Assembly (NCBI RefSeq): GCF_003217325.1
Contig: NZ_QJTI01000001.1
Span: forward strand, 282,454-346,453
DNA length: 64,000 nt
Source: Rhodopseudomonas faecalis
Lineage (GTDB): Bacteria > Pseudomonadota > Alphaproteobacteria > Rhizobiales > Xanthobacteraceae
Direction: 5' to 3'
The notes below the pieces were generated by a model. That model ran no database searches and was not told the origin of the DNA. It saw only the letters and a list, made by a program, of their open reading frames with translations. Both the position numbers and the translations under genes were made by a program. The stretch's first letter is position 1, and each line of letters starts with the position of its first letter. This document shows positions 1-11,480 of the stretch, in pieces.

Positions 1-80
1 ATTTCATCGCCGGCATGACCGACCCGTACGCCCTGACCGAGCACCGCCGGCTCTTTGACACAACTCCGGATTTGCGTTAG
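1..80 (+). CDS. dgt: Deoxyguanosinetriphosphate triphosphohydrolase-like protein, C-terminal end
   Basis: Only the last 25 codons are in the window; the gene begins upstream of base 1. The visible tail contains IAGMTDPYALTEHRRLFD and stops at 78-80. This is the typical C-terminus of the HD-domain dNTP triphosphohydrolases (Dgt type 2), which hydrolyse dNTPs to the nucleoside and triphosphate. A dgt gene just before argS is the usual order in Bradyrhizobiaceae, which supports the call. The HD motif itself lies outside the window. Confidence 0.75.
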   Translation, partial: FIAGMTDPYALTEHRRLFDTTPDLR

Positions 81-241
81 GCGGCGGGCCTCTCCGCGCC
101 TTGCCTGGCCGAGCTGCGACTCGCCGGCAATCCGCCGAACGCCGCAGGCGGTCGGTGCCGAATGGCGGCCTTGTGCCGGCCGTCAGGCGCGGCCATCCAG
201 CCGGACTGCTCCGGCGCTAGCTCTGGTATCATGTGATTCCC

Positions 242-2035
242 ATGGTCAATTCTCCGTCCTCGCCGCATCTGTTCGCCCTCATTCTCGGCCGGGTTCAGGC
301 TGTCTGCGAGGCGCTGGCCGCCGAGGGGGCGCTGCCCGCCGGTCTCGATCTGTCGCGCGTGGTGGTCGAGCCGCCCAAGGACCCGACCCATGGCGACATG
401 GCGACCAATGCCGCGATGGTGCTGGCCAAGGAAGCCAAGGCCAAGCCGCGCGATCTCGCCGAGCAGATCGCCGCCAAACTGCGCGCCGAGCCGATGGTGG
501 CCAAGGTCGAGATCGCCGGGCCGGGCTTCATCAATCTGACGCTGCAGACCAAGGTCTGGACCGATGAGCTGCGCGCGGTGCTGGCGCAGGGCTCGGCCTA
601 TGGCCGCAGCGCGATCGGCGGCGGCCACAAGGTCAATGTCGAGTACGTGTCGGCCAATCCGACCGGCCCGATGCATGTCGGCCACTGCCGCGGCGCGGTG
701 TTTGGCGATGCGCTCGCCAATCTGCTCGCCTTCGCCGGCTATGACGTCACCCGCGAATATTACATCAACGACGCTGGCGCCCAGGTCGATGTGCTCGGGC
801 GCTCGGCGTTCCTGCGCTACCAGGAAGCGCTCGGCGAGGAGATCGGCGAGATTCCGGAGGGGCTTTATCCCGGCGATTACCTCAAGCCGGTCGGTGAGGC
901 GCTGAAGGCCGAGCATGGCGACCGGCTGCGCACGATGCCGGAGGCCGAATGGCTGCCGATCGCGCGCGCCAAGGCGATTGCCATGATGATGGACATGATC
1001 CGTGCCGATCTGGCCGCGCTCAACATCAGCCATGAGGAGTTTTTCTCAGAACGCTCACTGATCGAGGGCGGCACCGACCGCGTCGCCGAGACCATCGCGT
1101 TCCTGCGCGCCAAGGGCGACGTCTATGAAGGCCGGCTGCCGCCGCCCAAGGGCGCCCCGGTCGATGACTATGAAGACCGCGAGCAGACCCTGTTCCGCGC
1201 CACCGCCTATGGCGACGACGTCGATCGGCCGCTGCTGAAGTCGAACGGCTCCTACACCTATTTCGCTTCGGACATCGCCTATCACAAGACCAAGTTCGAC
1301 CGCGGCTATCGCACCATGGTCGACGTCTGGGGCGCCGATCACGGCGGTTACATCAAGCGCGTGCAGGCGGCGATCAAGGCGGTGACCGCCGGGCAGGGCG
1401 TGCTCGACGTCAAGATCGTGCAGCTGGTCAAGCTGCTGCGCAATGGCGAGCCGGTGAAGATGTCGAAGCGCGCCGGCGACTTCGTCACGCTGCGCGAGGT
1501 GGTCAAAGAGGTCGGCTGCGACGCCACCCGCTTCATGATGCTGTTCCGCAAGAACGACGCGCTGCTCGATTTCGACCTCGCCAAGGTGATCGAGCAGTCC
1601 AAGGACAACGCGGTGTTTTACGTGCAATACGGCCATGCCCGCGGCCATTCAGTGTTCCGCAATGCCGTCGAAGTGATTCCGGATTTGCCCGAGGAGCCGG
1701 CCGCGCGCATCGCCTTCCTGCGCGATGCCGAGGTCGAGCGGCTGACCGACAGCGCCGAACTCGATCTGTTGCGCCGGCTTGCGCTCTATCCGCGCATCGT
1801 CGAAGCGGCGGCGCAGGCGCATGAGCCGCACCGCATCGCTTTCTATCTGTACGAGCTCGCCAGTGAATTCCACGCGCTGTGGACGCGCGGTCGCGACCTG
1901 CCTCATTTACGCTTCATTATCAATAATGATGCACTGATAACCAAGGCGCGATTGGCATTGGTCCAAGGCGCCGTTTCGGTTCTCGCATCAGGACTCGCCG
2001 TGCTCGGCGTCGATGCGCCCACCGAGATGCGTTAG
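242..2035 (+). CDS. argS: Arginyl-tRNA synthetase
   Basis: A class I aminoacyl-tRNA synthetase that charges tRNA-Arg in the cytoplasm. The HIGH-type ATP motif appears as [13 protein letters not shown] near residue 140, and the KMSKS-type motif as [10 protein letters not shown] near residue 410. The N-terminal additional domain (about residues 1-110) and the C-terminal DALR anticodon-binding domain, ending in [19 protein letters not shown], are both present. At about 597 residues it has the normal family length. The start is placed at ATG 242; a GTG at 233 in the same frame would add three residues, and neither has a clear Shine-Dalgarno sequence. It leads into the SPOR gene after a gap of about 110 bases. 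Confidence 0.96.
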   Translation: MVNSPSSPHLFALILGRVQAVCEALAAEGALPAGLDLSRVVVEPPKDPTHGDMATNAAMVLAKEAKAKPRDLAEQIAAKLRAEPMVAKVEIAGPGFINLTLQTKVWTDELRAVLAQGSAYGRSAIGGGHKVNVEYVSANPTGPMHVGHCRGAVFGDALANLLAFAGYDVTREYYINDAGAQVDVLGRSAFLRYQEALGEEIGEIPEGLYPGDYLKPVGEALKAEHGDRLRTMPEAEWLPIARAKAIAMMMDMIRADLAALNISHEEFFSERSLIEGGTDRVAETIAFLRAKGDVYEGRLPPPKGAPVDDYEDREQTLFRATAYGDDVDRPLLKSNGSYTYFASDIAYHKTKFDRGYRTMVDVWGADHGGYIKRVQAAIKAVTAGQGVLDVKIVQLVKLLRNGEPVKMSKRAGDFVTLREVVKEVGCDATRFMMLFRKNDALLDFDLAKVIEQSKDNAVFYVQYGHARGHSVFRNAVEVIPDLPEEPAARIAFLRDAEVERLTDSAELDLLRRLALYPRIVEAAAQAHEPHRIAFYLYELASEFHALWTRGRDLPHLRFIINNDALITKARLALVQGAVSVLASGLAVLGVDAPTEMR

Positions 2036-2143
2036 GCGAAGCAGCCAGTCACGTCGGGGATGCGTGACAGCTTGGTTTGAATCGGCGGTTGTTTCGCTTT
2101 TGGGGTGGGGTGGCTGCTTTCCCGCAGGGGATGCGATATCGCA

Positions 2144-3700
2144 ATGGCTGAACGCTATCAGGACAGGTCCTTCCAGGGTGACGATCGCTATGGTCGCGGT
2201 CGTGATGCCGCGCCCGAAAGTGATCCGCTCGCGGAGCTGGCCCGTCTGATCGGCCAGACCGATCCGTTCTCCGGTCAGCAGCGCCAGCAGCCCAATATGG
2301 CGCCGCCGCCGGCCGCCGACAGCTATCGCGCGCCGCCGCAGCCCACCGTGCCGCCGCAGCCGTCCTATGAGGATGAGCAGCCGCCGATGCCGTCCTGGCT
2401 GCGCCATCGCAGCCGCGACACCGGCTTCCGGGCGCACGAGCCGGAAGCTCCGGCTATGCAGGCGCCCGCCGCGCCCGAACCCTATCGCGCGCCGCAGGTC
2501 TATCAGCCTGAATCGTACCAACCACAATCCTATCAGCCGGACACTTATCAGCCGGACACTTATCAGCAGGGCGGTTATCAGCAGAGCGGCTACCAAGCCG
2601 ATCCCTATCAGGCTGATCCCTATCAGGCCTCGTCCTACCGGCAGGAACCGTCCTTTCCCGGGCAGGCTGCCGCGCAACCGGCCGCGCCCGCCGATTTCTC
2701 GCGCTATGACGACGCGCTGTACGGCCAGATGCCGTCGCAAGGCTATGTCGATCCGTTGCAGGAGACCGCAGCCTATTCTGATCCGTCCTATAATTTCGGC
2801 AACGGTTATGACGAGCCGGAGCAGAAGCCGCGCCGCGGCGGCATGCTGACGGTCGCGGCTGTGATCGCGCTGGCGGTGGTCGGCACCGGCGGTGCATTTG
2901 CCTATCGCACTTTCATGGGATCGCCGCGCTCGGGCGAACCGCCGATCATCAAGGCCGAGCCCGGTCCCACCAAGGTGGTGCCGCCGTCGGCGGCCGAGGC
3001 GGGTAAGCCGATCCAGGATCGGCTGGCGTCCGGCGGCTCCAACACCGAGATGCTGATTTCCCGCGAGGAGCAGCCGCAGGACCCGAGCAAATACGGCTCG
3101 CGCGTGGTGCTACCTCCGCTCACCCAAAACAACAATCCGCCGACCCCGGCCAGCGTTGCGCCCGCCAACAAGCCGCTCGCGGCCGTGCCGAGCAGTGCCT
3201 CGGCCTCCGGCGAGGAGCCGCGCAAGATCAAGACCGTGCCGGTGCGGCCCGATCAGGCTGATGCGGCGGCCGGACGGCCGGCGCAGCGTGCCGCCGCTGC
3301 CGCACCCGCGGCGCCGTCGCCGAACGCCACCCGCACGCCGCCGCCGCCGGTCGCCAATGCCAATGCCTCGACCGGCGCGCCGCTGTCGCTGGCGCCGCAG
3401 CCTGGCAGCCGCGTGGCTGCCACCGCGCCGACTGCCCAGCCTGAGGTGGCGGGCGGCTATGTGGTGCAGGTGTCCTCGCAGCGCAGCGCGGCCGACGCCC
3501 AGGCGTCGTTCCGAGCGCTGCAGAACAAGTACCCGTCGGTGCTCGGCTCGCGCACCCCGTTGATCAAGCGCGCCGATCTGGGCGACAAGGGCGTCTATTA
3601 CCGCGCCATGATCGGCCCGTTCGGCAGCTCCGATGATGCCGCCCGGTTCTGCGGCAGCCTGCGTTCGGCGGGCGGACAGTGCGTCGTCCAAAGAAATTAA
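2144..3700 (+). CDS. SPOR-domain membrane protein with Tyr-Gln repeats
   Basis: About 518 residues. A Pro/Gln/Tyr-rich N-terminal half carries some ten YQP/YQA-type repeats (for example SYQPQSYQPDTYQPDTYQ). One membrane segment follows near residues 233-256 (GGMLTVAAVIALAVVGTGGAFAY), then a Pro/Ala-rich periplasmic linker and a C-terminal SPOR domain starting at GGYVVQVSSQRSAADAQ. SPOR domains bind denuded glycan strands at the division septum, so a divisome role of the FtsN/DedD kind is inferred. The start at ATG 2144 gives a sensible protein; an upstream in-frame start at 2105 adds 13 unlikely residues. It lies between argS and nagZ, a conserved position in this order. Confidence 0.85.
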   Translation: MAERYQDRSFQGDDRYGRGRDAAPESDPLAELARLIGQTDPFSGQQRQQPNMAPPPAADSYRAPPQPTVPPQPSYEDEQPPMPSWLRHRSRDTGFRAHEPEAPAMQAPAAPEPYRAPQVYQPESYQPQSYQPDTYQPDTYQQGGYQQSGYQADPYQADPYQASSYRQEPSFPGQAAAQPAAPADFSRYDDALYGQMPSQGYVDPLQETAAYSDPSYNFGNGYDEPEQKPRRGGMLTVAAVIALAVVGTGGAFAYRTFMGSPRSGEPPIIKAEPGPTKVVPPSAAEAGKPIQDRLASGGSNTEMLISREEQPQDPSKYGSRVVLPPLTQNNNPPTPASVAPANKPLAAVPSSASASGEEPRKIKTVPVRPDQADAAAGRPAQRAAAAAPAAPSPNATRTPPPPVANANASTGAPLSLAPQPGSRVAATAPTAQPEVAGGYVVQVSSQRSAADAQASFRALQNKYPSVLGSRTPLIKRADLGDKGVYYRAMIGPFGSSDDAARFCGSLRSAGGQCVVQRN

Positions 3701-3748
3701 CGGCCGTTTCCTTGACCCGGATGCGCTGAGCGGGCTAATCGGCCCGAG

Positions 3749-4774
3749 ATGGACAGGCGCGCATTCATTTCCGGTATTTCCGGAACGTCACTGACTGCCG
3801 AGGAACGCGAGTTCATCCGGTCAGCTTCGCCATGGGGTTTTATCCTCTTTAAGCGAAACGTCGACAATCCTTCACAAGTGTCTGATCTTGTGAAGGAACT
3901 GCGTGCAACGCTCGAAGACGATCAGGCGCCGGTTCTGATCGATCAGGAAGGCGGGCGGGTGCAGCGCCTCGGGCCGCCGCATTGGCCGAGCTATCCGGCC
4001 GGGGCGGTGTTCAGCGCGCTCTATGACATCGACAGCCAATTGGGCCTGTCCGCCGCCTGGCTGAGCGCGCGGCTGATTGCCGCCGACCTGTCCGAACTCG
4101 GCATTACCGTCGACTGCCTGCCGCTCGCCGACCTGCCGGTGCCGGGCGCCGATGCGGTGATTGGCGACCGTGCCTATGGCACCGATCCCGCCAAGGTCGC
4201 GGCGATCGCGCGTTCGGTCGCCGACGGGCTGGCACAGGGCGGCGTGCTGCCGGTGCTCAAGCATATTCCCGGTCATGGCCGCGCCACCGCTGACAGCCAT
4301 TTGCGGCTGCCGGTGGTCGAGACGCCGGAGCTGGAACTGGAACAGACCGATTTTGCCGCGTTCCAGCCGCTGGCCGACTTGCCGATGGCGATGACCGCCC
4401 ATGTTGTGTTCAACGCGCTCGATCCCGCCCAACCGGCGACCACTTCTGCGACCATTATCGATCGCGTGATTCGCGGCCTGATCGGGTTCCAGGGGCTTCT
4501 GATGAGCGACGACGTCTCGATGAATGCTCTCAGCGGCAGCATTGCCGAGCGTAGCCGCGCCAGCCTGGCCGCGGGCTGCGACCTCGTGCTGCACTGCAAT
4601 GGCCGGCTCGACGAAATGCGCGAAGTCGCCGCTGCGGCGCCGCTGCTTACCGGCGATGCCGCGGCACGGGCCCATGCGGCGCTGGCGGCGCGGCACGTGC
4701 CGGAACCGTTCGACCGGCTTGAGGCGCGCGCTGAACTCGATGAGTTGATCAGCCGGGTCGGAGCCGGGGCATGA
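3749..4774 (+). CDS. nagZ: Beta-N-acetylhexosaminidase
   Basis: A glycoside hydrolase family 3 enzyme of peptidoglycan recycling that removes GlcNAc from GlcNAc-anhydroMur peptides in the cytoplasm. The family loop KHIPGHGRATADSH, which supplies the catalytic His/Asp dyad, is intact, as are IDQEGGRVQRLG and the nucleophile region LMSDDVSMNAL. The protein has 341 residues, normal for NagZ. The last four bases overlap the scpA start (ATGA), so the two are translationally coupled. NagZ products influence AmpR-type beta-lactamase control where that exists; no ampR is seen here. Confidence 0.93.
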   Translation: MDRRAFISGISGTSLTAEEREFIRSASPWGFILFKRNVDNPSQVSDLVKELRATLEDDQAPVLIDQEGGRVQRLGPPHWPSYPAGAVFSALYDIDSQLGLSAAWLSARLIAADLSELGITVDCLPLADLPVPGADAVIGDRAYGTDPAKVAAIARSVADGLAQGGVLPVLKHIPGHGRATADSHLRLPVVETPELELEQTDFAAFQPLADLPMAMTAHVVFNALDPAQPATTSATIIDRVIRGLIGFQGLLMSDDVSMNALSGSIAERSRASLAAGCDLVLHCNGRLDEMREVAAAAPLLTGDAAARAHAALAARHVPEPFDRLEARAELDELISRVGAGA

Positions 4775-5610
4775 CCGCCGAAATCCTGTCGTTTGAAACC
4801 GGCCGGCCGACCCAACCGGCGGCGGAGCTGCCGGACGACGAACCGGCGCTGGTGGTCGATGTCGAAGGCTATGAAGGCCCGCTCGACCTGCTGCTGGCTT
4901 TGGCGCGGCAACAGAAGGTCGATCTGCACAAGATCTCGATCCTGGCGCTCGCCGACCAATATCTGCAATTCGTCGAAGCGGCCCGCAAAATCCGGCTGGA
5001 ACTGGCCGCCGACTATTTGGTGATGGCGGCGTGGCTGGCGTTTTTGAAATCGCGGCTGCTGCTGCCCGAGCCGCCGAGCGCCGAGGGCCCGAGCGCCGAG
5101 GAAATGGCGACCGCGCTCGCCAACCGGCTGCGCCGGCTGGAAGCGATCCGCGAGGCCGCCAACCGGCTGATGACAAGGCCGCAATTGCAGCGCGACGTAT
5201 TTGCGCGCGGCTGCCCGGAAGCCATCGCCGAGATCAAGCATCCGCGTTTTACCGCGACCTTGTACGACCTGTTGTCGGCCTATGCCTCGCAGCGCCAGCG
5301 CTCGGTGATTGCCAAGGTGCATCTGGCGCGCCGGACCGTGTGGTCGCTCGCCGAAGCGCGCGCCACGCTGGAGCGGCTGGTTGGCGCTACCGAGGATTGG
5401 AGCCGGCTGGATTCGTACCTGTTGGACTACGTCGTCGATCCCACTCAAAAAGCTACCGTCTTTGCCTCGAGCTTCGCCGCTGCGCTGGAGCTGGTGCGTG
5501 AGGGGCAGCTTGAGTTGCACCAGTCGGAGCCTTTTGCGCCGCTTTATTTCCGCAAGCGGTCATCGCCGCCGGTGGAGGCGCTGGCCGAGCCGGACGTGTC
5601 GGTAGAGTAA
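4771..5610 (+). CDS. scpA: Segregation and condensation protein A
   Basis: The kleisin subunit of the SMC-ScpAB condensin, which bridges SMC heads during chromosome segregation. The ScpA signature YEGPLDLLLALARQQKVDL near residues 31-50 is clear, followed by DQYLQFVEAARKIRLELAADY. It has 279 residues. The start overlaps the nagZ stop by 4 bases, and scpB follows after 21 bases, so all three form one operon. Confidence 0.95.
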   Translation: MTAEILSFETGRPTQPAAELPDDEPALVVDVEGYEGPLDLLLALARQQKVDLHKISILALADQYLQFVEAARKIRLELAADYLVMAAWLAFLKSRLLLPEPPSAEGPSAEEMATALANRLRRLEAIREAANRLMTRPQLQRDVFARGCPEAIAEIKHPRFTATLYDLLSAYASQRQRSVIAKVHLARRTVWSLAEARATLERLVGATEDWSRLDSYLLDYVVDPTQKATVFASSFAAALELVREGQLELHQSEPFAPLYFRKRSSPPVEALAEPDVSVE

Positions 5611-5631
5611 GTGGAAGAAGGAGACCGAGCC

Positions 5632-6633
5632 ATGGCCAGTCTGGCAGAACAGCGCGTGATCGAGCTGGAGGATATGCCGACCGAGCCGGAGGCGCAGGCC
5701 CGGCCCGAGGAGCTGCGTCTGCTGGAAGCTCTGTTGTTCGCTTCGGCCGAGCCGCTCGATCAAGCCGCGCTCGCCAAGCGCATGCCCGAAGGCGTCGATA
5801 TCAAGAAGGCGCTGCTGCAGCTGCAGGCCGACTATGCGCCGCGCGGCGTCAATCTGGTGCGTGTCGCCAACAAATGGTCGTTCCGCACCGCTGGCGATCT
5901 CGCCTGGATGATGACCCGCGAGAGCACAGAGACCCGCAAGCTGTCGCGCGCCGCGATCGAGATGCTGGCGATCATCGCCTATCATCAGCCGGTGACCCGT
6001 GCCGAAATCGAAGAAATCCGCGGCGTCGTCACCTCCAAGGGCACGCTCGACGTGCTGCTCGAAACCGGCTGGGTCAAGCCGCGTGGCCGGCGCAAGACGC
6101 CGGGACGGCCGCTGACCTTTGGCACCACCGATGCGTTCCTGGCACAGTTCAGCCTGGAGAGCCTGAACGATCTGCCGGGCCTGGAAGAGCTGAAGGGCAC
6201 CGGGCTGCTCGATTCGCGGCTGCCGACCGGCTTCAGCGTGCCGGTGCCGTCCGACGATCCGGCGCTGCGCGAGGACGAAGACCCGCTCGAGCCCGGCGAT
6301 CTCGATCTGGCGCTGGCGCCTGTTCCCGATGCGGAACCGGAAGCGACCGAAGCCGGGGAAGCCACCGAGGCGGCGGTGCAGGACGCCGCGCCCTCTGAGA
6401 CTGCTGCTGAAGCGGAGGCTGAGACCGGGGCGGTGGTTGAGGCTGTCGTTGAGGCTTACGTCGAGGTTGAGGCTGAGGTTGAGGTGATGGAGGAGGTCGA
6501 AGCCGTATCCTCCGAAACGGTCACCTTGGAAGAAACCATGGCCTCGGAAACGGTGTCCGACGAGGCACCGGAAGACGATGCCGAATCGGCCCCGGAAACG
6601 ACCGCCGAGGACGGCGAGCCAAGCGGCCAATGA
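5632..6633 (+). CDS. scpB: Segregation and condensation protein B with long acidic tail
   Basis: The winged-helix partner of ScpA in the SMC condensin. The core (about residues 20-205) includes LLEALLFASAEPLDQAALAKR, AIEMLAIIAYHQPVTRAEIE and IRGVVTSKGTLDVLLETGWV, all characteristic. ATG 5632 is chosen because GAAGGAGA sits just before it; an in-frame GTG at 5611 is less likely. The last 115 or so residues are a Glu/Ala/Val-rich, strongly acidic low-complexity tail coded by GAG/GTT-like repeats. Many ScpB proteins lack such a tail, and its role is unknown. Confidence 0.93.
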   Translation: MASLAEQRVIELEDMPTEPEAQARPEELRLLEALLFASAEPLDQAALAKRMPEGVDIKKALLQLQADYAPRGVNLVRVANKWSFRTAGDLAWMMTRESTETRKLSRAAIEMLAIIAYHQPVTRAEIEEIRGVVTSKGTLDVLLETGWVKPRGRRKTPGRPLTFGTTDAFLAQFSLESLNDLPGLEELKGTGLLDSRLPTGFSVPVPSDDPALREDEDPLEPGDLDLALAPVPDAEPEATEAGEATEAAVQDAAPSETAAEAEAETGAVVEAVVEAYVEVEAEVEVMEEVEAVSSETVTLEETMASETVSDEAPEDDAESAPETTAEDGEPSGQ

Positions 6634-6748
6634 CGCACTTGGCCGCTTCCGCCTGGCGGCTTAAATCCTTGTTTTCGTAGTCTGCTAAGCCTAGGTTCGC
6701 ACAAGATCGGCCGGCTGTACCGGCGTCACGACTTTGGAGGAAGGCACG

Positions 6749-6985
6749 ATGGGGTCGATGAGTATCTGGCACTGGATCGTCGTGATCGTAGTGGTGCTGC
6801 TGTTGTTCGGTCGCGGCAAGATTTCCGACCTGATGGGCGACGTCGCGCAGGGCATCAAGTCCTTTAAGAAGGGCATGCAAGACGATGACAAGGCTGACGA
6901 AAAGAGCGAGCCCGTGAAGTCGATCGACCACGCGGGGACGCCGTCTTCGACGCAGCGTTCCGACGTCGGCAGCAAGGCCGTCTAA
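6749..6985 (+). CDS. tatA: Sec-independent protein translocase TatA
   Basis: A 78-residue single-span protein that forms the size-adaptable channel of the Tat pathway for folded proteins. A short N-terminus leads into the membrane helix [19 protein letters not shown], followed by the [23 protein letters not shown] hinge and amphipathic helix typical of TatA. A Gly/Lys hinge replaces the Pro seen in TatB. ATG 6749 is preceded by GGAGGAAGG. It is followed by tatB and tatC. Confidence 0.95.
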   Translation: MGSMSIWHWIVVIVVVLLLFGRGKISDLMGDVAQGIKSFKKGMQDDDKADEKSEPVKSIDHAGTPSSTQRSDVGSKAV

Positions 6986-7097
6986 GGCCATCAGGGTGCG
7001 GCAGGCCGTGGCGGGCGACGCCACGGCGGCCAGTCAAGAATACGCGGACTGCGGCTGAGCCGGGGGCGGGCGGCATCGCGCGTGAGCGGAAGCAGTC

Positions 7098-7679
7098 ATG
7101 TTCGACATCAGCTGGACTGAACTGATGGTGATCGGCGTGGTGGCGCTGATCGCCATCGGCCCCAAAGAGTTGCCGGGCGTGCTGCGGACGGTCGGGCAGT
7201 GGGCTGGCAAAGCGCGCCGCATGGCCGGCGAGTTTCAGGGCCAGTTCCGCGAAGCGATGCGCGAAGCCGAAATGGCTGAGCTGAAGAAGTCGTTCGACGA
7301 GGTGAAGTCGGCGACCACCGCCTTTACTGACAACAATCCGCTGACCTCGCTGCAAAAGGATGTCACCGCGGCGTTGAGCACCACGTCGCCGGCCGCCACC
7401 AGCCTGCCGGCGCCGGCCGCGGCGGAGCAGATCGCGGCCGAAACGCTGGCGGCCGTCGAGGCTCATGCCGTGCAGAACGCCGTGATGGCGCCGTTGGCGA
7501 TTGTGCCAGAGGCCGCGGCGATCGCGTCCACCACCGCGACGGCGAGCGAGCCGGCTCCCACGGCTGGCAATGCAGCCGCAGGCCCGGTCAGCCATGATCA
7601 GGCTGCGACGGGGCAGGCTGCCAAGGAACAGGTCAAGGATCAGGTTAAGGATCAGGCCAAGGACCCGACCGCGTCATGA
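7098..7679 (+). CDS. tatB: Sec-independent protein translocase TatB
   Basis: The Tat receptor-complex partner of TatC. The N-terminus [20 protein letters not shown] followed by [20 protein letters not shown] is the standard TatB membrane helix, Gly-Pro hinge and amphipathic helix. It has 193 residues with an Ala/Pro-rich tail ending in KDQ repeats ([14 protein letters not shown]). The stop overlaps the tatC start by four bases, indicating coupled translation. Confidence 0.95.
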   Translation: MFDISWTELMVIGVVALIAIGPKELPGVLRTVGQWAGKARRMAGEFQGQFREAMREAEMAELKKSFDEVKSATTAFTDNNPLTSLQKDVTAALSTTSPAATSLPAPAAAEQIAAETLAAVEAHAVQNAVMAPLAIVPEAAAIASTTATASEPAPTAGNAAAGPVSHDQAATGQAAKEQVKDQVKDQAKDPTAS

Positions 7680-8482
7680 GCGCCGAAGATATCGAGGCCA
7701 GCAAAGCGCCGTTGATGGACCATTTGATCGAGCTGCGCGCGCGGCTGATCAAGGCGCTGATCGGCTTTGCCGTGGCATTTGTGGTCTGCTTCTTCTTCGC
7801 CAAGCAGATTTATAACGTGCTGGTCTGGCCGTTCGTGTGGATCGCGGGGCCGGAAAACTCGAAATTCATCTACACCGCGCTGCTCGAATATTTTCTGACC
7901 CAGTTGAAGCTGGCGATGTTCGGCGCTGGTTTCATCTCGTTCCCGATCATCGCCACCCAGATCTACAAATTCGTGGCGCCCGGGCTCTACAAGCACGAGC
8001 GCAACGCCTTCGTGCCGTATCTGATCGCCACGCCGGGGTTCTTCGCGCTCGGCACGCTGGTGGTGTATTTTGTGGTGCTGCCGATGCTGATCCGGTTCTC
8101 GCTGGGCATGCAGCAGATGGGCGACGCCGAGAGCGCGCAGATCGCGCTGTTGCCCAAGGTCGGCGAATATCTGTCCTTGATGATGTCGCTGATCTTCGCG
8201 TTCGGCATCGCCTTCCAGCTGCCGGTGATCCTGACCTTGCTCGGCCGGATCGGCATCATCACCTCGCAGCAGCTCCGCGAGAAGCGGCGTTATTTCATCG
8301 TCGGCGCCTTTGTGATCGCCGCGGTGCTGACCCCGCCGGACGTGATCAGCCAGGCTTCGCTCGCGATCCCGCTGATGATATTGTTCGAGGGCGCGATCTA
8401 TTCGGTGGCGATGGTCGAGAAGAAACGCGCCGCCGCCGCGCAAAGCGACGCCGCCGCGTCCGATCCCAAACCCGCGGAATAG
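7676..8482 (+). CDS. tatC: Sec-independent protein translocase TatC
   Basis: The polytopic Tat component that recognises twin-arginine signal peptides. The N-terminal [20 protein letters not shown] is the classic TatC opening, and [24 protein letters not shown] is also typical. Six hydrophobic segments can be followed through the 268 residues. The C-terminal tail is Ala/Lys-rich and cytoplasmic. It is the last gene of tatABC; serS follows after 180 bases without a coupled start. Confidence 0.96.
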   Translation: MSAEDIEASKAPLMDHLIELRARLIKALIGFAVAFVVCFFFAKQIYNVLVWPFVWIAGPENSKFIYTALLEYFLTQLKLAMFGAGFISFPIIATQIYKFVAPGLYKHERNAFVPYLIATPGFFALGTLVVYFVVLPMLIRFSLGMQQMGDAESAQIALLPKVGEYLSLMMSLIFAFGIAFQLPVILTLLGRIGIITSQQLREKRRYFIVGAFVIAAVLTPPDVISQASLAIPLMILFEGAIYSVAMVEKKRAAAAQSDAAASDPKPAE

Positions 8483-8590
8483 GGCGCTCTGTCATGTAAC
8501 GGCGGCCGGGAGACCACCCGGCCAGCTTTGCCGCCCGTGCGGCGCCGCCTCCTTGCCTTGAATGTTCCAAAGCGCGGCTATTCGGGGTAG

Positions 8591-10198
<1,608 letters not shown>

Positions 10199-10349
10199 CA
10201 ATCTGCAGCCCGCCACGCCGGCGTGGCGAATCAGCACCCGCATTCCTAGGATCGTGCCGTGGCCCGGCCGATCCATGGTCAAGCATGTCTTCTCCGCGTT
10301 TCGTGCTCCAGGTTCGGCGCGCCTTTACGAAGCTGGGGGGAAGTTCGTG

Positions 10350-10745
10350 ATGCGCACGACACTGGTGGTTGGTTTGGCTGTGATCGCTCTGGCGCTGGCC
10401 GGATGCGGCGAGAAATCGGGCAATAGCAAGGGCGACAGTTCGCTGCTCAGCGGGCTCGGAGGCTCGCCCGCTAAAGAAGGACCGCCGGGCCCGATGGGCC
10501 CGCAAGGCCCCGCGGGACCGCCTGGTCCGGCGGGGGCGTCGCTCCGCACCGCGACCTCGACCTCCTGTGCCTCAAATGGCTGTCCGCTGTCGTGCAGCGC
10601 CGATGAGGTGCTGGTGTCGGCGTTGTGCGTGGGCGCCACCGGGGTTCGGCTCAGCGACAACATGCAGCTCGATCGCGAGGGCGCGCTCACGGTGCGCTGC
10701 GGCTCGACCTCGACCAGCCTGATCCTGAGCTGCGCCAAAAAGTAA
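10350..10745 (+). CDS. Small lipoprotein with collagen-like Gly-Pro-Pro repeats
   Basis: About 131 residues. The signal sequence MRTTLVVGLAVIALALAGCG ends in a lipobox (LAGC), so it should be lipidated and anchored in the envelope. Residues 48-68 form a short collagen-like run, EGPPGPMGPQGPAGPPGPAG. The C-terminal part has five to six cysteines (CASNGCPLSC...LCVGA...VRC...LSCAKK) that could form disulfides in the periplasm or on the surface. ATG 10350 follows a GGGGGG purine run. No function is known to me. It is followed by a convergent minus-strand gene after 6 bases. Confidence 0.75.
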   Translation: MRTTLVVGLAVIALALAGCGEKSGNSKGDSSLLSGLGGSPAKEGPPGPMGPQGPAGPPGPAGASLRTATSTSCASNGCPLSCSADEVLVSALCVGATGVRLSDNMQLDREGALTVRCGSTSTSLILSCAKK

Positions 10746-10751
10746 TGGGCG

Positions 10752-11240
10752 TCACGCGCGGCTGGCACCGACCAGCTTGCAGCGGCCGCGGGTGGTGACG
10801 ACGTTGATATGCCCGACCAGCACATTGGCAAAGGTCTCGCGGCTACGCGCCTCGATCACCTCGGGCAGCACCCGCCGCCGCGTCGTGACATAGCCGTCGC
10901 GGCCGCGGAACGCGCACAGGATTTCGACGTCCTTGATGGCGTATTGGTGCCGGTTGCGCACCGTGACGGTGGCAAACACCCGCGCGCCGAGCCCGCTGCG
11001 TTTCAGCGATTGCCGCACCAGCCGGACTTGCGACAGCGGCACCGCCGCCATCGCAGCCTGCGGCTCGACCGGCTCGGGCTGGAGCGCGGGAGCATTGACG
11101 GCGCTGGCAATGGTGGCCGGAGCGGGCGCCGGTTCGGCCTGCAGCCGGGCCGCGCGGTCGCCGGAGCCGGCCCACAGCAGCGCGGTCATCATGATCACCA
11201 GCGCAGCGATCAGCACGATTTTGCGGGCTGAGATCGACAT
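10752..11240 (-). CDS. Membrane-anchored hypothetical protein
   Basis: A 162-residue protein with an N-terminal hydrophobic segment (RKIVLIAALVIMMTALLWAG) acting as signal anchor, a Pro/Ala-rich linker, and a C-terminal domain from about residue 70 (VRLVRQSLKRSGLGARVFATVTVRNRH...). The C-terminal domain has the look of a small beta-sandwich involving phrases such as VTVRNRHQYAIKDVEILC. It resembles short DUF-type periplasmic proteins that are common in Bradyrhizobium, but I do not recognise a named family. It stands alone on the minus strand, convergent with the collagen-like lipoprotein. Confidence 0.65.
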   Translation of the reverse strand: MSISARKIVLIAALVIMMTALLWAGSGDRAARLQAEPAPAPATIASAVNAPALQPEPVEPQAAMAAVPLSQVRLVRQSLKRSGLGARVFATVTVRNRHQYAIKDVEILCAFRGRDGYVTTRRRVLPEVIEARSRETFANVLVGHINVVTTRGRCKLVGASRA

Positions 11241-11480
11241 CGCGTCGCCTTACCGTCCTTCCGTTTTGGCTGGACCGAGCCGCAGCTCGACGTCGCGGGG
11301 AGCGGCGGTTCTGCCTGGGGCTGACAACAAAACGGGGGCGGGGCGGGAAGGTTCCCTTGGCGTGCCGTGCCTCGTGGTCGCAACAGGCCCCCTGTGACAG
11401 AGCGAAGTCGGAATGGTAAGAGCCGCTGCGGCTGGCCAACGGAGTGCGGCCGGCGCGGTTCAGTGGAGGCGAATGCGAGA

